In this document: positions 9,386-30,659 of the stretch, in pieces
Numbering within the stretch: the first letter of the stretch is position 1
Layout of the letters: each line of letters starts with the position of its first letter
Source: Rhodospirillaceae bacterium
Lineage (GTDB): Bacteria > Pseudomonadota > Alphaproteobacteria > Bin65
NCBI GenBank assembly: GCA_009840595.1
Contig: VXNK01000043.1
Span: forward strand, 1 to 48,479
Reading direction: 5' to 3'
Length of the DNA stretch: 48,479 bases
Notes under the pieces: generated by a model
Databases searched by the model: none
Told to the model about the DNA's origin: nothing
What the model saw: only the letters and a program-made list of their open reading frames with translations
Position numbers and translations under genes: made by a program

Positions 9386-10069
9386 CTAGTTGCGGCCCGC
9401 GCTCTGCAGGTCCAGGGCACGGCGCTCCTGGGCCTGCGGATCGTGTTCCATGATATCGCCCTTGTAGACCCACACCTTGACGCCGCAGGTGCCGTAGGTC
9501 GTCTGGGCCGTGGCTTCGCCGTAGTCGATGTCCGCGCGCAGCGTATGCAGGGGCACCCGGCCTTCGTGATAGCGCTCGGCGCGGGCGATTTCCGCACCGC
9601 CCAGCCGGCCGCTGCAGATGATGCGGATGCCCGCAGCGCCGAAGCGCATGGCCGACTGCACCGAGCGTTTCATCGCCCGGCGGAACGCCACCCGGCGTTC
9701 GAGCTGCTGCGCCACATTCTCGGCAACGAGCTGCGCCTCGATTTCCGGCTTGCGGATCTCGACGATGTTCAGGCTGACATCGTCGCCCGTCATCCGCGAG
9801 ACTTCCCGGCGCAGATTTTCGATATCCGCGCCCTTCTTGCCGATCACGACGCCCGGGCGCGCGGTATGGATGGTCACCCTCGGCTTGCGCGCCGGGCGCT
9901 CGATCACGATCTTCGAGACGGCCGCGCTCGACAGCTTGTGCTTCAGATGATTGCGGAGCTGAATATCCTGCTCCAGCAGTTCGGCATAGTCGCCGTCGGC
10001 ATACCAGCGCGATTCCCACGTCCGGTTGATGCCCAGGCGCATGCCGATCGGGCTTACTTTCTGACCCAT
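9386..10069 (-). CDS. rpsC: 30S ribosomal protein S3 (uS3)
   Basis: Forms the mRNA entry pore with S4 and S5 and has helicase activity. The 227-residue product shows [24 protein letters not shown], the KH domain with the GKKG loop ([14 protein letters not shown]), and the C-terminal domain with [25 protein letters not shown] sequence and [15 protein letters not shown]. The C-terminal tail is short ([13 protein letters not shown]). It starts 4 bases after rplV ends. Confidence 0.98.
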   Translation of the reverse strand: MGQKVSPIGMRLGINRTWESRWYADGDYAELLEQDIQLRNHLKHKLSSAAVSKIVIERPARKPRVTIHTARPGVVIGKKGADIENLRREVSRMTGDDVSLNIVEIRKPEIEAQLVAENVAQQLERRVAFRRAMKRSVQSAMRFGAAGIRIICSGRLGGAEIARAERYHEGRVPLHTLRADIDYGEATAQTTYGTCGVKVWVYKGDIMEHDPQAQERRALDLQSAGRN

Positions 10070-10073
10070 TCGA

Positions 10074-10451
10074 TCAGGCCTCCTCGCGCTCTTCGACGAT
10101 CACGGTCAACTTCGAAAACGGCTTCCTGACCCGTCCGATGCGCCCGCGCGCCCGCGCCTTCCAGCGCTTCATGACGAGGCCCTTGCCGACGAAGGCCTCC
10201 TTGACCCACAGCTGGTCGACATCGAGGCCGTGGTTGTTCTCGGCATTGGCGATCGCCGATTCCAGCACCTTCTTCACGTCGCCGGCGATGCGCCGGCGCG
10301 AGAAGGCAAGGTCGGTAACCGCCTTCTCGGCCTTCTTGCCGCGAATCAGGGCGGCGACCAGGTTCAGCTTTTGCGGGCTGACGCGCAACTGCGTCGCCAC
10401 CGCCTGGGCCTGGTTGTCCTCGAGACGCCGTTCGGCCTTGGGTTTGCCCAT
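10074..10451 (-). CDS. rplV: 50S ribosomal protein L22 (uL22)
   Basis: Lines the peptide exit tunnel; its beta-hairpin reaches the constriction where macrolides and stalling peptides act. The 125-residue product has [38 protein letters not shown], and the hairpin tip sequence [19 protein letters not shown], which shows no deletion of the kind that gives macrolide resistance. It lies between rpsS (6 bases) and rpsC (4 bases). Confidence 0.97.
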   Translation of the reverse strand: MGKPKAERRLEDNQAQAVATQLRVSPQKLNLVAALIRGKKAEKAVTDLAFSRRRIAGDVKKVLESAIANAENNHGLDVDQLWVKEAFVGKGLVMKRWKARARGRIGRVRKPFSKLTVIVEEREEA

Positions 10452-10457
10452 CGTCCG

Positions 10458-10736
10458 CTACCCCCGCCGCGCCTTCTTGTCGGCAGCATGGCCGTAATAG
10501 GTCCGGGTCGGCGCGAATTCGCCGAACTTGTGGCCGATCATGTTTTCGGTCACCAGCACCGGAATGAACTTGTGGCCGTTGTGCACGCCGAAGGTCAGGC
10601 CGACGAACTGCGGCAGGATCGTCGATCGGCGCGACCAGGTCCGGATGACCTCGTTGCGCCCCGATTCGCGCGCCTTTTCTGCCTTCTTCAGCAGGTAGCC
10701 GTCGACAAACGGCCCCTTCCAGACTGAACGCGTCAC
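10458..10736 (-). CDS. rpsS: 30S ribosomal protein S19 (uS19), GTG start
   Basis: Head protein that pairs with S13 and reaches the A-site finger. The 92-residue product is the exact family length: [20 protein letters not shown] and the signature [23 protein letters not shown]. The start codon is GTG at 10736 (GTGACGCGTTCAGTC); no upstream ATG fits. It follows rplB by 9 bases and precedes rplV by 6. Confidence 0.97.
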   Translation of the reverse strand: MTRSVWKGPFVDGYLLKKAEKARESGRNEVIRTWSRRSTILPQFVGLTFGVHNGHKFIPVLVTENMIGHKFGEFAPTRTYYGHAADKKARRG

Positions 10737-10745
10737 TGCCCTCTC

Positions 10746-11579
10746 CTACCGCTTCTTCCGCGCGTGACGGCTGCGGATGATGTATTTGTCGGTCGACTTG
10801 TTGCTGCGGGTGCGCCGGCCCTTGGTCGGCTTGCCCCACGGCGTCACGGGATGACGGCCGCCGGACGACCGGCCCTCGCCGCCGCCATGCGGATGATCGA
10901 CCGGGTTCATGGCGACGCCGCGCACCGAGGGGCGCTTGCCCTTCCACCGGTTGCGGCCGGCCTTGCCCAGGTTGGTGTTCTGGTTGTTCGGGTTGGAGAC
11001 GGCGCCGACCGTCGCCATGCATTCCTGGCGCACCATGCGCATCTCGCCCGACGCCAGCCGGAGCTGGGCATAACCGCTGTCCCGGCCGACCAGCTGGACA
11101 TAGGCGCCGGCGGCGCGCGCGATCTGCCCGCCCTTGCCGATCTTCATCTCGACATTGTGGACGATCGTGCCGACGGGAATGTTGCGCAGCGGCAGCGCGT
11201 TGCCGGGCTTGATGTCCGCGCCCGGGCCCGATTCCACCGTATCGCCCACCCCCAGGCGCTGCGGCGCCAGGATATAGGCCAGCTCGCCGTCCTCGTAGCG
11301 GATGAGGGCAATGAAGGCGGTGCGGTTCGGATCGTATTCCAGCCGCTCGACCGTCGCCCGGCCTTGCCTGGTCCGCTTGAAATCGACGATGCGATATCGT
11401 TGCTTGTGGCCACCGCCGCGACGGCGCGCCGTGATCCGCCCGGCATTGTTGCGCCCGCCCTTCTGGCTCTTGCCCTCGGTCAGGTGCTTGACCGGCTTGC
11501 CCTTGTACAGGCCGGACCGGTCGACCAGCACCAGGCCGCGCTGACCCGGCGTCATGGCTTTGTAGTGTTTCAGCGACAT
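10746..11579 (-). CDS. rplB: 50S ribosomal protein L2 (uL2)
   Basis: Largest and most conserved large-subunit protein, close to the peptidyl transferase centre and essential for subunit association. The 277-residue product contains the OB-fold and SH3-like domains and the signature region [19 protein letters not shown] with the conserved His of HPHGGGEG, ending [15 protein letters not shown]. Start and length agree with the family. It is 34 bases after rplW. Confidence 0.98.
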   Translation of the reverse strand: MSLKHYKAMTPGQRGLVLVDRSGLYKGKPVKHLTEGKSQKGGRNNAGRITARRRGGGHKQRYRIVDFKRTRQGRATVERLEYDPNRTAFIALIRYEDGELAYILAPQRLGVGDTVESGPGADIKPGNALPLRNIPVGTIVHNVEMKIGKGGQIARAAGAYVQLVGRDSGYAQLRLASGEMRMVRQECMATVGAVSNPNNQNTNLGKAGRNRWKGKRPSVRGVAMNPVDHPHGGGEGRSSGGRHPVTPWGKPTKGRRTRSNKSTDKYIIRSRHARKKR

Positions 11580-11613
11580 CGTTCCGCCTCGTCCCGTCAG
11601 GTCCCGCTACCGC

Positions 11614-11937
11614 TCAGACGCCGGTCGTGATGTCGATGGCCTGGTCGCCCAGCAGGGTGACCACGGCGATCTTCACGTCGTTGCGCCGGCCCTTGCGGCC
11701 CCGGAACATCTTTTCCTTGCCCTTGCGGACATGGGTGTTGACGGCTTTCACCTTGGCGTCGAACAGCCCTTCGACCGCCGCCTTGATTTCCGGCTTGGTC
11801 GCATCCATGGCGACGCGGAAGGTGACCTGGGCGTTCTCCGACCCGGAGGAGGATTTTTCCGTCACCACCGGCGCGCGGATGATGTCGTACATCCGCTCCC
11901 TGGTCGGCTTCGCCCGGTTGAGATATTTCCAGCTCAT
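11614..11937 (-). CDS. rplW: 50S ribosomal protein L23 (uL23)
   Basis: Exit-tunnel protein that docks trigger factor and SRP. The 107-residue product has [34 protein letters not shown] and [21 protein letters not shown]. The N-terminus ([15 protein letters not shown]) is about 12 residues longer than in many homologues; I keep it because its ATG overlaps the rplD stop (ATGA at 11934 to 11937), the usual arrangement for coupled translation. An internal ATG at MYDIIRA is the alternative. Confidence 0.95.
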   Translation of the reverse strand: MSWKYLNRAKPTRERMYDIIRAPVVTEKSSSGSENAQVTFRVAMDATKPEIKAAVEGLFDAKVKAVNTHVRKGKEKMFRGRKGRRNDVKIAVVTLLGDQAIDITTGV

Positions 11938-12560
11938 TTCAGGCGCGCCTCCAGCGCTTCCACCGCATCCGCGGTCAGGACAAGCGTGTCGTGGCGCAGG
12001 ATGTCGTAAACATTGGCGCCCTGCTGGGGCAGCAGGTCGATGCTCCGCAGGTTGCGCGCGGCGCGCACGAAGCCCTCGTCGGCCTCCGCCCCGGTAATCA
12101 CCAGCGGCCGCGACCAGCCGAGCTTTTCCAGGCTGGCGACGAGATCCCGGGTCTTGCCGGATTTCAACGTCGCCGCCTTGAGCACGACGAGCCGGCCTTC
12201 CGCCTGCTTGGCCGACAGCGCCATCTTGAGACCGAGCCTGCGCACCTTCTTGGGCAGCGCGTAGGCATGGCTCCGCGGCTTCGGGCCGAAGGCCACGCCG
12301 CCGCCGCGCATCTGCGGCGCCTTCAGGTTGCCGGCGCGGGCGCGGCCGGTCCCCTTCTGCTTCCAGGGCTTGCGGCCGGTTCCCTTGATCTCGGCCATGC
12401 CCCTCGTGTTGTGTGTTCCGGCCCGGCGCTTGGCGAGCTGCCAGCGCACCACCCGGTGCAGGATGTCCGCGCGCACCGGCAGGCCGAAGACGCTTTCGTC
12501 CAGCGCGACCTTACCGGCCGCCTTGGCCGCCATGTCGACCGATTTGATCTCGATGGCCAT
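11934..12560 (-). CDS. rplD: 50S ribosomal protein L4 (uL4)
   Basis: Lines the exit tunnel opposite L22; in E. coli it also represses the S10 operon. The 208-residue product has the early [31 protein letters not shown] segment, the tunnel loop [16 protein letters not shown] with intact Lys and Gly residues, and [22 protein letters not shown]. The start overlaps the rplC stop by one base and the stop overlaps the rplW start. Confidence 0.97.
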   Translation of the reverse strand: MAIEIKSVDMAAKAAGKVALDESVFGLPVRADILHRVVRWQLAKRRAGTHNTRGMAEIKGTGRKPWKQKGTGRARAGNLKAPQMRGGGVAFGPKPRSHAYALPKKVRRLGLKMALSAKQAEGRLVVLKAATLKSGKTRDLVASLEKLGWSRPLVITGAEADEGFVRAARNLRSIDLLPQQGANVYDILRHDTLVLTADAVEALEARLK

Positions 12561-13261
12561 CAGCCTTCGCCCCCTGCGGCGGCATCGGCGCCCTTGATTG
12601 CAGCGGGAACCGGCAGATTATCCGGCGCCGGCTTTTTCCGGGCATCGCGGATTTCGACCAGGCTGCCCTTGGCGCCGGGCACCGCGCCCTTCACCATGAT
12701 CAGGCCGCGGGCGGCATCGGTCGCCACGATCTCCAGATTGACGGCCGAGCGGCGGCGGGCGCCCATGTGGCCGGCCATCTTCTTGCCCTTGAACACCTTG
12801 CCGGGGTCCTGGCACTGGCCGGTCGAACCGTGCGCGCGATGCGAGACCGACACGCCGTGGGAGGCCCGCAGCCCGCGGAAATTGTGCCGCTTCATCGCAC
12901 CGGCAAATCCCTTGCCGATGGTGACGCCGGCGACGTCGACAAACTGGCCGGGTACGAAATGCTCTGCCGAGAGTTCCGCGCCGACCTCCACCAGATTCTC
13001 TTCGCTGACCCGGAATTCCGCCAGCCGCCGCTTCGGCTCGACTCTGGCCTTGGCGAAATGGCCGCGCATGGCGCGGGTTACGTTCTTCGCCTTGGCCTTG
13101 CCATGGCCGAGCTGGACGGCCGCGTAGCCGTCGCGCTCGATCGTCCGGTTGTCGACGACCTGGCAGGAGTCGAGTTGCAGGACGGTCACGGGCAAGTGCC
13201 GGCCGTCTTCCGCGAAGATGCGGCTCATGCCCTTTTTCTCGGCGATGAGACCGGTGCGCAT
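12560..13261 (-). CDS. rplC: 50S ribosomal protein L3 (uL3)
   Basis: Early assembly protein reaching the peptidyl transferase centre. The 233-residue product begins [16 protein letters not shown] and carries the signature [18 protein letters not shown] and the loop [23 protein letters not shown], whose Gln is the PrmB methylation target in E. coli. The C-terminal tail after [12 protein letters not shown] is Ala/Gly-rich and slightly long. The stop of rpsJ and the start of rplC share one base. Confidence 0.97.
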   Translation of the reverse strand: MRTGLIAEKKGMSRIFAEDGRHLPVTVLQLDSCQVVDNRTIERDGYAAVQLGHGKAKAKNVTRAMRGHFAKARVEPKRRLAEFRVSEENLVEVGAELSAEHFVPGQFVDVAGVTIGKGFAGAMKRHNFRGLRASHGVSVSHRAHGSTGQCQDPGKVFKGKKMAGHMGARRRSAVNLEIVATDAARGLIMVKGAVPGAKGSLVEIRDARKKPAPDNLPVPAAIKGADAAAGGEG

Positions 13262-13581
13262 CAGGTTTCTTCCTTCAGCTTGATATCGACATGCACACCG
13301 GCGGCGAGATCGAGCTTACCCAGCGCATCGACGGTCTGCGGAGTCGGATCGACGATATCGATCAGCCGCTTGTGCGTCCGGGTCTCGAACTGCTCGCGCG
13401 ATTTCTTGTCGATATGCGGCGAGCGGTTGACCGTATATTTGCGGATCCGGGTGGGCAGCGGGATCGGTCCGCGCACCTGCGCGCCCGTCCGCCGGGCCGT
13501 GCTCACGATCTCGCCGGTCGACTGGTCGAGCAGGCGGTGATCGAAGGCCTTGAGCCGGATCCGTATCGTTTGGCTTTCCAT
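13261..13581 (-). CDS. rpsJ: 30S ribosomal protein S10 (uS10)
   Basis: Head protein that also serves as NusE, pairing with NusB and NusG in antitermination. The 106-residue product has [17 protein letters not shown] and the signature [21 protein letters not shown]. The start [10 protein letters not shown] at 13581 is preferred over an ATG-less extension of four residues. It follows tuf copy 1 by 62 bases; the S10 segment begins here. Confidence 0.98.
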   Translation of the reverse strand: MESQTIRIRLKAFDHRLLDQSTGEIVSTARRTGAQVRGPIPLPTRIRKYTVNRSPHIDKKSREQFETRTHKRLIDIVDPTPQTVDALGKLDLAAGVHVDIKLKEET

Positions 13582-13622
13582 CGTCAATCCCAATCAAAAT
13601 GCCGCCGGTTTCGAACGGTCCG

Positions 13623-14841
<1,219 letters not shown>

Positions 14842-14901
14842 CTGCCTCTGCCAGCCCCGTTCCCGGGGTCCCTTTCGAATCTCTCGGGTTAAGCCCTGCC
14901 G

Positions 14902-16977
<2,076 letters not shown>

Positions 16978-17037
16978 TCTTGCGGGCCCTTGCAGGCGGC
17001 TGCCGAAACCGGAAACCGCTGTTCCTCTAACTTCCCG

Positions 17038-17508
17038 TTACCAGCGATAGTGCGAGAAAGCGCGGTTGGCCTCGGCCATCCGGTGCGTGTCCTCGCGCTT
17101 CTTGACGGCGGCGCCCCGGTTTTCCGCCGCCTCCATGAGTTCGGCCGACAGCCGCTCCGCCATCGTGCGTTCGGCCCGGGCTCGCGCCGCGGCGATCAGC
17201 CAGCGGATCGCCAGCGCCTGGGCGCGGTCCTGGCGGACTTCGACCGGCACCTGGTAGGTCGCGCCGCCGACCCGGCGGGACCGCACCTCGATGGCCGGGC
17301 GGACATTATCCAGGGCGTCGTGGAACACGCGCAGCGGCTCGGTCCGCATCCGGCTCTCGACGCGATCCAGCGCGCCGTAGACGATGTTCTCGGCGACCGA
17401 TTTCTTGCCGTCCTTCATGATGCTGTTCATGAATTTGGTCAGCACCACGTCGTGAAATTTGGCGTCCGGCAATATCTCGCGTTTTTCTGCGCGGTGACGA
17501 CGGGACAT
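17038..17508 (-). CDS. rpsG: 30S ribosomal protein S7 (uS7)
   Basis: Primary head-assembly protein near the E site; in E. coli it represses the str operon by binding the rpsL-rpsG spacer. The 156-residue product shows the signature [25 protein letters not shown] segment, [12 protein letters not shown], and the C-terminal [21 protein letters not shown]. The rpsL-rpsG spacer here is 82 bases, enough for such a site. Confidence 0.98.
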   Translation of the reverse strand: MSRRHRAEKREILPDAKFHDVVLTKFMNSIMKDGKKSVAENIVYGALDRVESRMRTEPLRVFHDALDNVRPAIEVRSRRVGGATYQVPVEVRQDRAQALAIRWLIAAARARAERTMAERLSAELMEAAENRGAAVKKREDTHRMAEANRAFSHYRW

Positions 17509-17590
17509 GGGTCGGTCTTTCCTTTCGGTCCGGCCCGCCGCTGCCGCGGAAAGCCGGTGCTACTCGATCTCTTTCGCTGCGGCTTACCGG

Positions 17591-17962
17591 CTACTTCGGC
17601 CGTTTGGCGCCGTATTTCGAGCGGCGCTGGCGGCGGTCGGCGACGCCGTGGGTGTCCAGCGTGCCGCGGATGATGTGGTAACGGACGCCCGGCAGGTCCT
17701 TGACGCGGCCGCCGCGGATCATCACCACCGAATGTTCCTGAAGATTGTGGCCTTCGCCCGGGATGTAGCAGGTGACTTCGAAACCGTTGGTAAGGCGGAC
17801 GCGCGCGACCTTGCGCAACGCGGAGTTCGGCTTCTTCGGCGTCGTCGTGTAAACGCGGGTGCACACTCCCCGCTTCTGCGGGCAGGATTCCATCGCCGGC
17901 ACCTTGTTCCGCTTGACCGGCGCCTTGCGCGGCTTGCGGATCAACTGATTGATCGTCGGCAT
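17591..17962 (-). CDS. rpsL: 30S ribosomal protein S12 (uS12)
   Basis: Decoding-centre protein that controls accuracy. The 123-residue product is [13 protein letters not shown], then [19 protein letters not shown] and [19 protein letters not shown]. The lysines in PKKPNS and GRVKDLPG, the positions changed in streptomycin-resistant mutants, are wild type. It is the first gene after the promoter at 18254 to 18282 and a leader of about 285 bases. Confidence 0.98.
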   Translation of the reverse strand: MPTINQLIRKPRKAPVKRNKVPAMESCPQKRGVCTRVYTTTPKKPNSALRKVARVRLTNGFEVTCYIPGEGHNLQEHSVVMIRGGRVKDLPGVRYHIIRGTLDTHGVADRRQRRSKYGAKRPK

Positions 17963-18253
17963 AACTGCCCTGCCTCACTTCGCCGGACGCGCGCGGCCCC
18001 GGATCGGCGGGCGCAGGCTTCCGGCATTACCCTGTTCTCTTCGGCCGATCCGCTTCGCAGGCCGTCCGACGCGGCGACCGGCCGATACAAAACACCGACC
18101 CGGAAGCGCCTCATCGGCTTCAGGCCGGTGCGAAGCCGATCCGGCGGCAGCATCGGACGCTGCGTCGGGCGCCCGTACCAGCCGGATCGCGGGGACGGCT
18201 CTACAAATAACTGCGGGAGCGGCATTCATCCGCCCCCGCCAGAACGCGCGCGG

Positions 18254-18282
18254 AAAATATTGCCGCCCTGCCGGTCCGTCAA
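18254..18282 (-). promoter_or_regulatory. Candidate sigma-70 promoter of the str operon
   Basis: Minus strand -35 TTGACG (18282 to 18277), a 17-base spacer and -10 TATTTT (18259 to 18254), in an otherwise very GC-rich stretch. The predicted transcript would start near 18247 and run into rpsL. Spacing is ideal and the -35 differs from consensus at one base. Confidence 0.7.
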
Positions 18283-18349
18283 GCGGCAAGCTGCCGGAAA
18301 ACCTTCAAAAACCGCCGCTATGCGACAGTTTTGATACTATTTTCGCCTT

Positions 18350-18367
18350 CGCCGGAACATTCCGGCG
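18350..18367 (-). terminator. Palindrome downstream of rpoC
   Basis: CGCCGGAA-CA-TTCCGGCG, an 8-bp inverted repeat starting 24 bases beyond the rpoC stop on the minus strand. No U-run follows, so it would be a weak or processed 3' end rather than a classic intrinsic terminator. Confidence 0.35.
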
Positions 18368-18390
18368 CGCAGCGGGGCCTTCGCCCGCGT

Positions 18391-27041
<8,651 letters not shown>

Positions 27042-27213
27042 CGATTTTCCTTTTCGTCCACCCGGCGCCGCGGCGAGCGCTGCCCGGCCCGGCCTTTCGG
27101 GCCCCGTCGTCTACAGGCCCGTCACTTCCCGTTCAGCGGTTCGCCGCGGGTTTGCGCGCCCGGCCCGGATGCCGCGGGCCCGAATTCGTCCGGCCCGATT
27201 TCAAGCGCACAAA

Positions 27214-27254
27214 GCCGGACGGGCCGCGGGGCGGATCCCCGCGGCCTTTCCGGC
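27214..27254 (-). promoter_or_regulatory. Long hairpin between rplL and rpoB
   Basis: Inner stem GGCCGCGGGG / CCCCGCGGCC (10 bp, 5-base loop, 27222 to 27246) continued by an outer stem GCCGGA / TCCGGC (27214 to 27219 with 27249 to 27254) across a 2x2 internal loop. It sits about 30 bases after the rplL stop. In E. coli this spacer holds an attenuator and an RNase III site; a similar role is inferred here. Confidence 0.65.
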
Positions 27255-27285
27255 AAACGCGGTTTCGAGAGCGCCAGCAGGCGAG

Positions 27286-27684
27286 CTACTTGAGCTCGAC
27301 CGAAGCGCCGGCTTCTTCCAGCTTCTTCTTGATCTCTTCGGCTTCGTCTTTGCTGGTCCCTTCCTTGACCGGCTTGGGCGCGCCTTCGACCAGATCCTTG
27401 GCTTCCTTGAGGCCCAGGCCGGTAACGGCGCGCACTTCCTTGATGACGTTGATCTTCTTGTCGCCGAAAGAAGTCAGAATTACGTCGAATTCCGTTTTCT
27501 CTTCGGCGCCGCCATCGTCGCTTTCGGCAGCGGCCGCACCCGGCATGGCGCCCGGCATCATCATCATGCCGCCGCCGGCCGAGGCCTGCACGCCCCACTT
27601 CTCTTCCAGCATCTTGCTGAGTTCCGCCGCTTCCAGAACGGTAAGCGACGAAAGGTCTTCTGCAATTTTTTCCAGATCGGCCAT
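27286..27684 (-). CDS. rplL: 50S ribosomal protein L7/L12 (bL12)
   Basis: Stalk protein that recruits and activates translational GTPases. The 132-residue product has the N-terminal dimerisation domain ([20 protein letters not shown]), a hinge, and the C-terminal domain [20 protein letters not shown] with [16 protein letters not shown]. The hinge is long and Met/Gly/Ala-rich, with four successive methionines (residues 40 to 43), making the protein about 8 residues longer than usual. It lies 92 bases after rplJ. Confidence 0.97.
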   Translation of the reverse strand: MADLEKIAEDLSSLTVLEAAELSKMLEEKWGVQASAGGGMMMMPGAMPGAAAAESDDGGAEEKTEFDVILTSFGDKKINVIKEVRAVTGLGLKEAKDLVEGAPKPVKEGTSKDEAEEIKKKLEEAGASVELK

Positions 27685-27776
27685 TTGGCTTTGCTCCAGT
27701 GAGATAGGGTTCGATTCCGAATCGGCCAGCGGGCAATCGAACAAAATCGCGTGCCCGCTGCGGATGGCAGATGCGC

Positions 27777-28319
27777 CTACTGCTTGGCCCCCTGGGCGGC
27801 CAGCACGCCAACGACATTGCGCGCCGGCGCCGCGAGCACGCCCACCGTATCCCGGGCGGGCGCCTGCAGAACGCCGGCCAGCCTGGCGGCCGGGGCCTGA
27901 ATGAGGCCGATTAGCTGGGCGCGCAGCTCGTCGAGCGATGGCAGCGTCGCGAGCGCCTTGAGCTGATCGACGTCGATGACCTTGCCGCCGAGACCGCCGC
28001 AAAGAACGTCAAGCTTCTGGTTCTTCCTGGCGAATTCGAGAATCGCCTTGGCCACGGACACGGGGTCCTCGGCATAGGCGATGGCGGTCGGCCCTGAGAA
28101 TCTGTCGGTCAACCCGGCGTGCGGCGTGCCCTGCAAGGCGATCTTCGCCAGCCGATTCTTGGTCACTTTGAAACGGGCGCCGGCTTCCCGCATTTCCGCG
28201 CGAAGCGTCGAGGTCTCGGCCACCGTCATCCCGGTCTGCCGGGTCACGATGACGAGTTCGGCTTCGCTGAAAATGCCGTTCAGTTCGGCAACCAGTTTCT
28301 CTTTCTGTGTGCGGTCCAC
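27777..28319 (-). CDS. rplJ: 50S ribosomal protein L10 (uL10), GTG start
   Basis: Anchors the L7/L12 stalk to 23S rRNA and in many bacteria represses its own operon by binding the leader. From a GTG at 28319 ([13 protein letters not shown]) the product is 180 residues; GGAGACGGAGAA lies just upstream. An alternative GTG at 28337 adds six residues but has no clear ribosome binding site. The C-terminal stalk-binding helix is built of three near-repeats: [22 protein letters not shown] and [11 protein letters not shown]. Each such segment binds one L12 dimer in known structures. Confidence 0.95.
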   Translation of the reverse strand: MDRTQKEKLVAELNGIFSEAELVIVTRQTGMTVAETSTLRAEMREAGARFKVTKNRLAKIALQGTPHAGLTDRFSGPTAIAYAEDPVSVAKAILEFARKNQKLDVLCGGLGGKVIDVDQLKALATLPSLDELRAQLIGLIQAPAARLAGVLQAPARDTVGVLAAPARNVVGVLAAQGAKQ

Positions 28320-28655
28320 GTTCTCCGTCTCCGACACTTGTCAGGCCCGCATCCGCCGCTGCCGGAGCGGCGGCGTTTACGCGCCGGTTTCACTCGCCCT
28401 GCGCCGGGCCGGAACCCGGCGCCGGGCCGAAACCTGTCCCGGAGAAGCGCGGCTCCCATCCGTCACCGGATCGAAACCCTTTTCCTCCGTCTCATGCCGG
28501 CCGCCGGCCCCGAACGATCGGGGAGCGATTAAGCCGTTCCGTCCACTCGGACGGTCCGGCGCCTGCAATCTCGGACAGGGGCCGGCGGCCTCGCCCCGAA
28601 AGGCACGGCCGCCGCTCCACCGGACCTCGCAGCCCGGCGAATCCCTTGGCGGCCG
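28320..28655 (-). promoter_or_regulatory. rplJ leader (candidate L10-binding leader)
   Basis: 336 bases between rplA and rplJ with no gene. The minus-strand RNA would form several hairpins: 28508 to 28523 (CCCCGA / TCGGGG), 28401 to 28422 (GCGCCGGG / CCCGGCGC, 6-base loop) and 28353 to 28373 (CCGCCGCT / AGCGGCGG, 5-base loop), the last ending 33 bases above the rplJ start. Position and structure suit the autoregulatory L10 leader, but I cannot match the Rfam consensus by eye. Confidence 0.5.
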
Positions 28656-29357
28656 CTAGCCGCCGCTGCTCAGTTCCGCCACGTCCAGCCGGACGGACGG
28701 CCCCATGGTCGAACCGATCGACACCCGCTTGATGTAGGTGCCCTTGGCGCCGCTCGGCTTGGCGGCGCTGATCGCGCTGAAGAAGGCGCGGACATTCTCG
28801 ACCAGCGCCTCTTCGGCGAAACTCGCCTTGCCGATGCCGGCATGGACGATGCCGGCGCGCTCGGCGCGGTACTGGACCTGGCCGCCCTTGGCCGCCTCGA
28901 CCGCCTTGGCGACATCCGGCGTGACCGTCCCCACCTTGGGATTCGGCATAAGGCCGCGCGGACCGAGGATTTTGCCCAGGCGGCCGACCACCGGCATCAT
29001 GTCGGGAGTCGCGATCACGCGCTCGAAGTCGGACCGGCCCTTGCCGATTTCTTCGGCCAGTTCCTCGGCGCCCACGATATCGGCGCCCGCCGCAGCCGCT
29101 TCCTCGGCCTTGGCGTCACGGGCGAACACCAGCACCCGGATGCTCTTGCCGGTGCCGTTGGGCAGAGTGACGGCGCCGCGCACATTCTGGTCGGCGTGGC
29201 GGGTATCGACGCCGAGATTCATCGACATTTCGATGGTCTCGTCGAATTTCGCGTTCGCCCGCTCCTTGACGACGCGGACAGCTTCCCCGACCGGGTAGAG
29301 CCGGTCCCTTTCCAGGCTTTCGCGGGCGTTGCGGAGGCGTTTTCCGGCGCGCGCCAT
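28656..29357 (-). CDS. rplA: 50S ribosomal protein L1 (uL1)
   Basis: Forms the mobile L1 stalk that moves deacylated tRNA from the E site, and represses rplK-rplA translation in E. coli. The 233-residue product contains [21 protein letters not shown], the signature [21 protein letters not shown] and [21 protein letters not shown]. The ATG at 29357 lies 2 bases beyond the rplK stop, so the pair is probably translated together. Confidence 0.98.
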   Translation of the reverse strand: MARAGKRLRNARESLERDRLYPVGEAVRVVKERANAKFDETIEMSMNLGVDTRHADQNVRGAVTLPNGTGKSIRVLVFARDAKAEEAAAAGADIVGAEELAEEIGKGRSDFERVIATPDMMPVVGRLGKILGPRGLMPNPKVGTVTPDVAKAVEAAKGGQVQYRAERAGIVHAGIGKASFAEEALVENVRAFFSAISAAKPSGAKGTYIKRVSIGSTMGPSVRLDVAELSSGG

Positions 29358-29359
29358 GT

Positions 29360-29788
29360 CTACCCCACCACCTCGATACCCATCGAGCGGGCGGAGCCGG
29401 CGAGAATGCGCACGGCCGCGTCCACATCGTTGGCGTTCAGGTCCTTCATCTTCTCTCCGGCGATCTGCTCGAGCTGCTTGCGCGTCACCGAGCCGGCAAC
29501 GATGCGGCCCGGTTCGGTCGAGCCGCTGTCCAGCCTGGCGGCTTTCTTGATGAAATAGCTGGCCGGCGGCGCTTTGGTCTCGAACGAGAAGCTGCGATCC
29601 GCATAGACGGTGATTATCACCGGAATCGGCATGCCCTGTTCCATGTTCTGGGTCGCCGCGTTGAAGGCCTTGCAGAATTCCATGATGGTGATCCCGCGCT
29701 GGCCCAGCGCCGGCCCGACGGGCGGAGACGGATTGGCCTGCCCCGCCGGTATCTGAAGCTTCAGATACCCGTCGATCTTCTTTGCCAT
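29360..29788 (-). CDS. rplK: 50S ribosomal protein L11 (uL11)
   Basis: GTPase-centre protein bound to helices 43 and 44 of 23S rRNA, the thiostrepton site and the switch for RelA activation. The 142-residue product has [21 protein letters not shown] with the proline residues (PSPPVGP) that are changed in thiostrepton- and relaxed mutants still in place, and the C-terminal [13 protein letters not shown]. It starts 147 bases after nusG. Confidence 0.98.
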   Translation of the reverse strand: MAKKIDGYLKLQIPAGQANPSPPVGPALGQRGITIMEFCKAFNAATQNMEQGMPIPVIITVYADRSFSFETKAPPASYFIKKAARLDSGSTEPGRIVAGSVTRKQLEQIAGEKMKDLNANDVDAAVRILAGSARSMGIEVVG

Positions 29789-29935
29789 GTTCTTTCAGCT
29801 CCCGTTTCGGCGGCGACTGTTGCATCGCTGCCGGTTTGCCGACGCGCGGTGCGGCTATGGCGAGCCTCCCGCACGATTGGGTCGAGTCCGGAGGATGGCG
29901 CCGGCCCGGCCGGCCCCGGCGCGGTTTCCGGCCGC

Positions 29936-30466
29936 CTACCCTTTCTCGACCTGGGTGTATTCCAGTTCGACCGGGGTCGACCGGCCGAAAATGGAGACCA
30001 GAACCTTGAGGCGCGTCCGCTCCTCGTCCACTTCCTCGACCATGCCGTTGAAATTCTCGAACGGCCCGTCGCACACCCTGACCTGCTCGCCGATTTCGAA
30101 CGTGATCGACGGCTTCGGCCGCTCCACACCCTCCTGGACCTGCTGGAGGATCTGCCGCGCCTCCCGCTCCGTGATCGGCGCCGGCTTGCCACCGCCGCCG
30201 AGGAAGCCGGTCACTTTCGGCGTATCCTGGACCAGGCGCCAGCTCTCGTCGGTCAGGTCCATGTCGATCAGCACATAGCCGGGAAAGAATTTCCGCTCGG
30301 CATTGACCTTCTGGCCGCGGCGCATCTCGACCACCTCTTCGGTCGGCACCAGCACCTCGACGATCTGATCGTCCAGGCCCTTGGCCCGCGCCTGCTCCCG
30401 GATCGATTCGGCAACCTTCTTCTCGAAGCCGGAATAGGCGTGAATGACGTACCAGCGCCGCGCCAT
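29936..30466 (-). CDS. nusG: Transcription termination/antitermination factor NusG
   Basis: Binds the RNA polymerase clamp, suppresses backtracking and links to Rho or to S10. The 176-residue product has the NGN domain ([20 protein letters not shown], later [15 protein letters not shown]), a Gly-rich linker ([13 protein letters not shown]), and the KOW domain ([21 protein letters not shown]). It starts 4 bases after the secE stop. Confidence 0.98.
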   Translation of the reverse strand: MARRWYVIHAYSGFEKKVAESIREQARAKGLDDQIVEVLVPTEEVVEMRRGQKVNAERKFFPGYVLIDMDLTDESWRLVQDTPKVTGFLGGGGKPAPITEREARQILQQVQEGVERPKPSITFEIGEQVRVCDGPFENFNGMVEEVDEERTRLKVLVSIFGRSTPVELEYTQVEKG

Positions 30467-30470
30467 CCGG

Positions 30471-30659
30471 TCAGCCCCCCAGACCCAGGATGGCCTGCAC
30501 GACCGAGCCGAGCAGCCAGTCCACGATCATGAAGAACACGGCAACCAGCGCCACCATCACGAACACCATGACGGTCGTCTGCATGGTTTCCCTGCGCGAA
30601 GGCCAGGTGACCTTGCTGGTCTCCTGCCGTACTTCGCGAAAGAACTTGGCCGGGTTCAT
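30471..30659 (-). CDS. secE: Preprotein translocase subunit SecE
   Basis: Clamp subunit of the SecYEG channel. The 62-residue product is the short single-span form: an amphipathic N-terminal helix with the conserved [20 protein letters not shown] and one membrane segment (about 28 to 50, [20 protein letters not shown]). E. coli SecE has two extra spans, not essential for function. The frame extends upstream into tRNA-Trp, which is not coding. Confidence 0.96.
   Translation of the reverse strand: MNPAKFFREVRQETSKVTWPSRRETMQTTVMVFVMVALVAVFFMIVDWLLGSVVQAILGLGG

Larger units (their letters stand above)
17963..18390 (-). other. rpoC-rpsL spacer: str leader and rpoC 3' region
   Basis: 428 bases without a recognised gene. 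From the minus strand it holds the 3' flank of rpoC with an 8-bp palindrome (18350 to 18367), then the promoter at 18254 to 18282, then a leader of about 285 bases before rpsL. One frame of the leader is open from an ATG at 18225 to beyond the rpsL start (94 codons, Arg-rich). I do not accept it as a gene, though it spans the whole leader. Confidence 0.6.

Noticed and set aside
17591..17962. Streptomycin resistance in rpsL and rifampicin resistance in rpoB
   Set aside because: The lysines in PKKPNS and RVKDLPG of S12, and the Asp, His and Ser hot spots of the rifampicin region of RpoB, are all wild type.
17941..18225. 94-codon frame in the rpsL leader as a real gene
   Set aside because: Arg-rich, no family resemblance and it overlaps the rpsL start out of frame. 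Kept only as a finding about the leader.
18350..18367. Classic intrinsic terminator after rpoC
   Set aside because: The palindrome is good but no T-run follows on the transcript strand, so it is listed only as a weak candidate.
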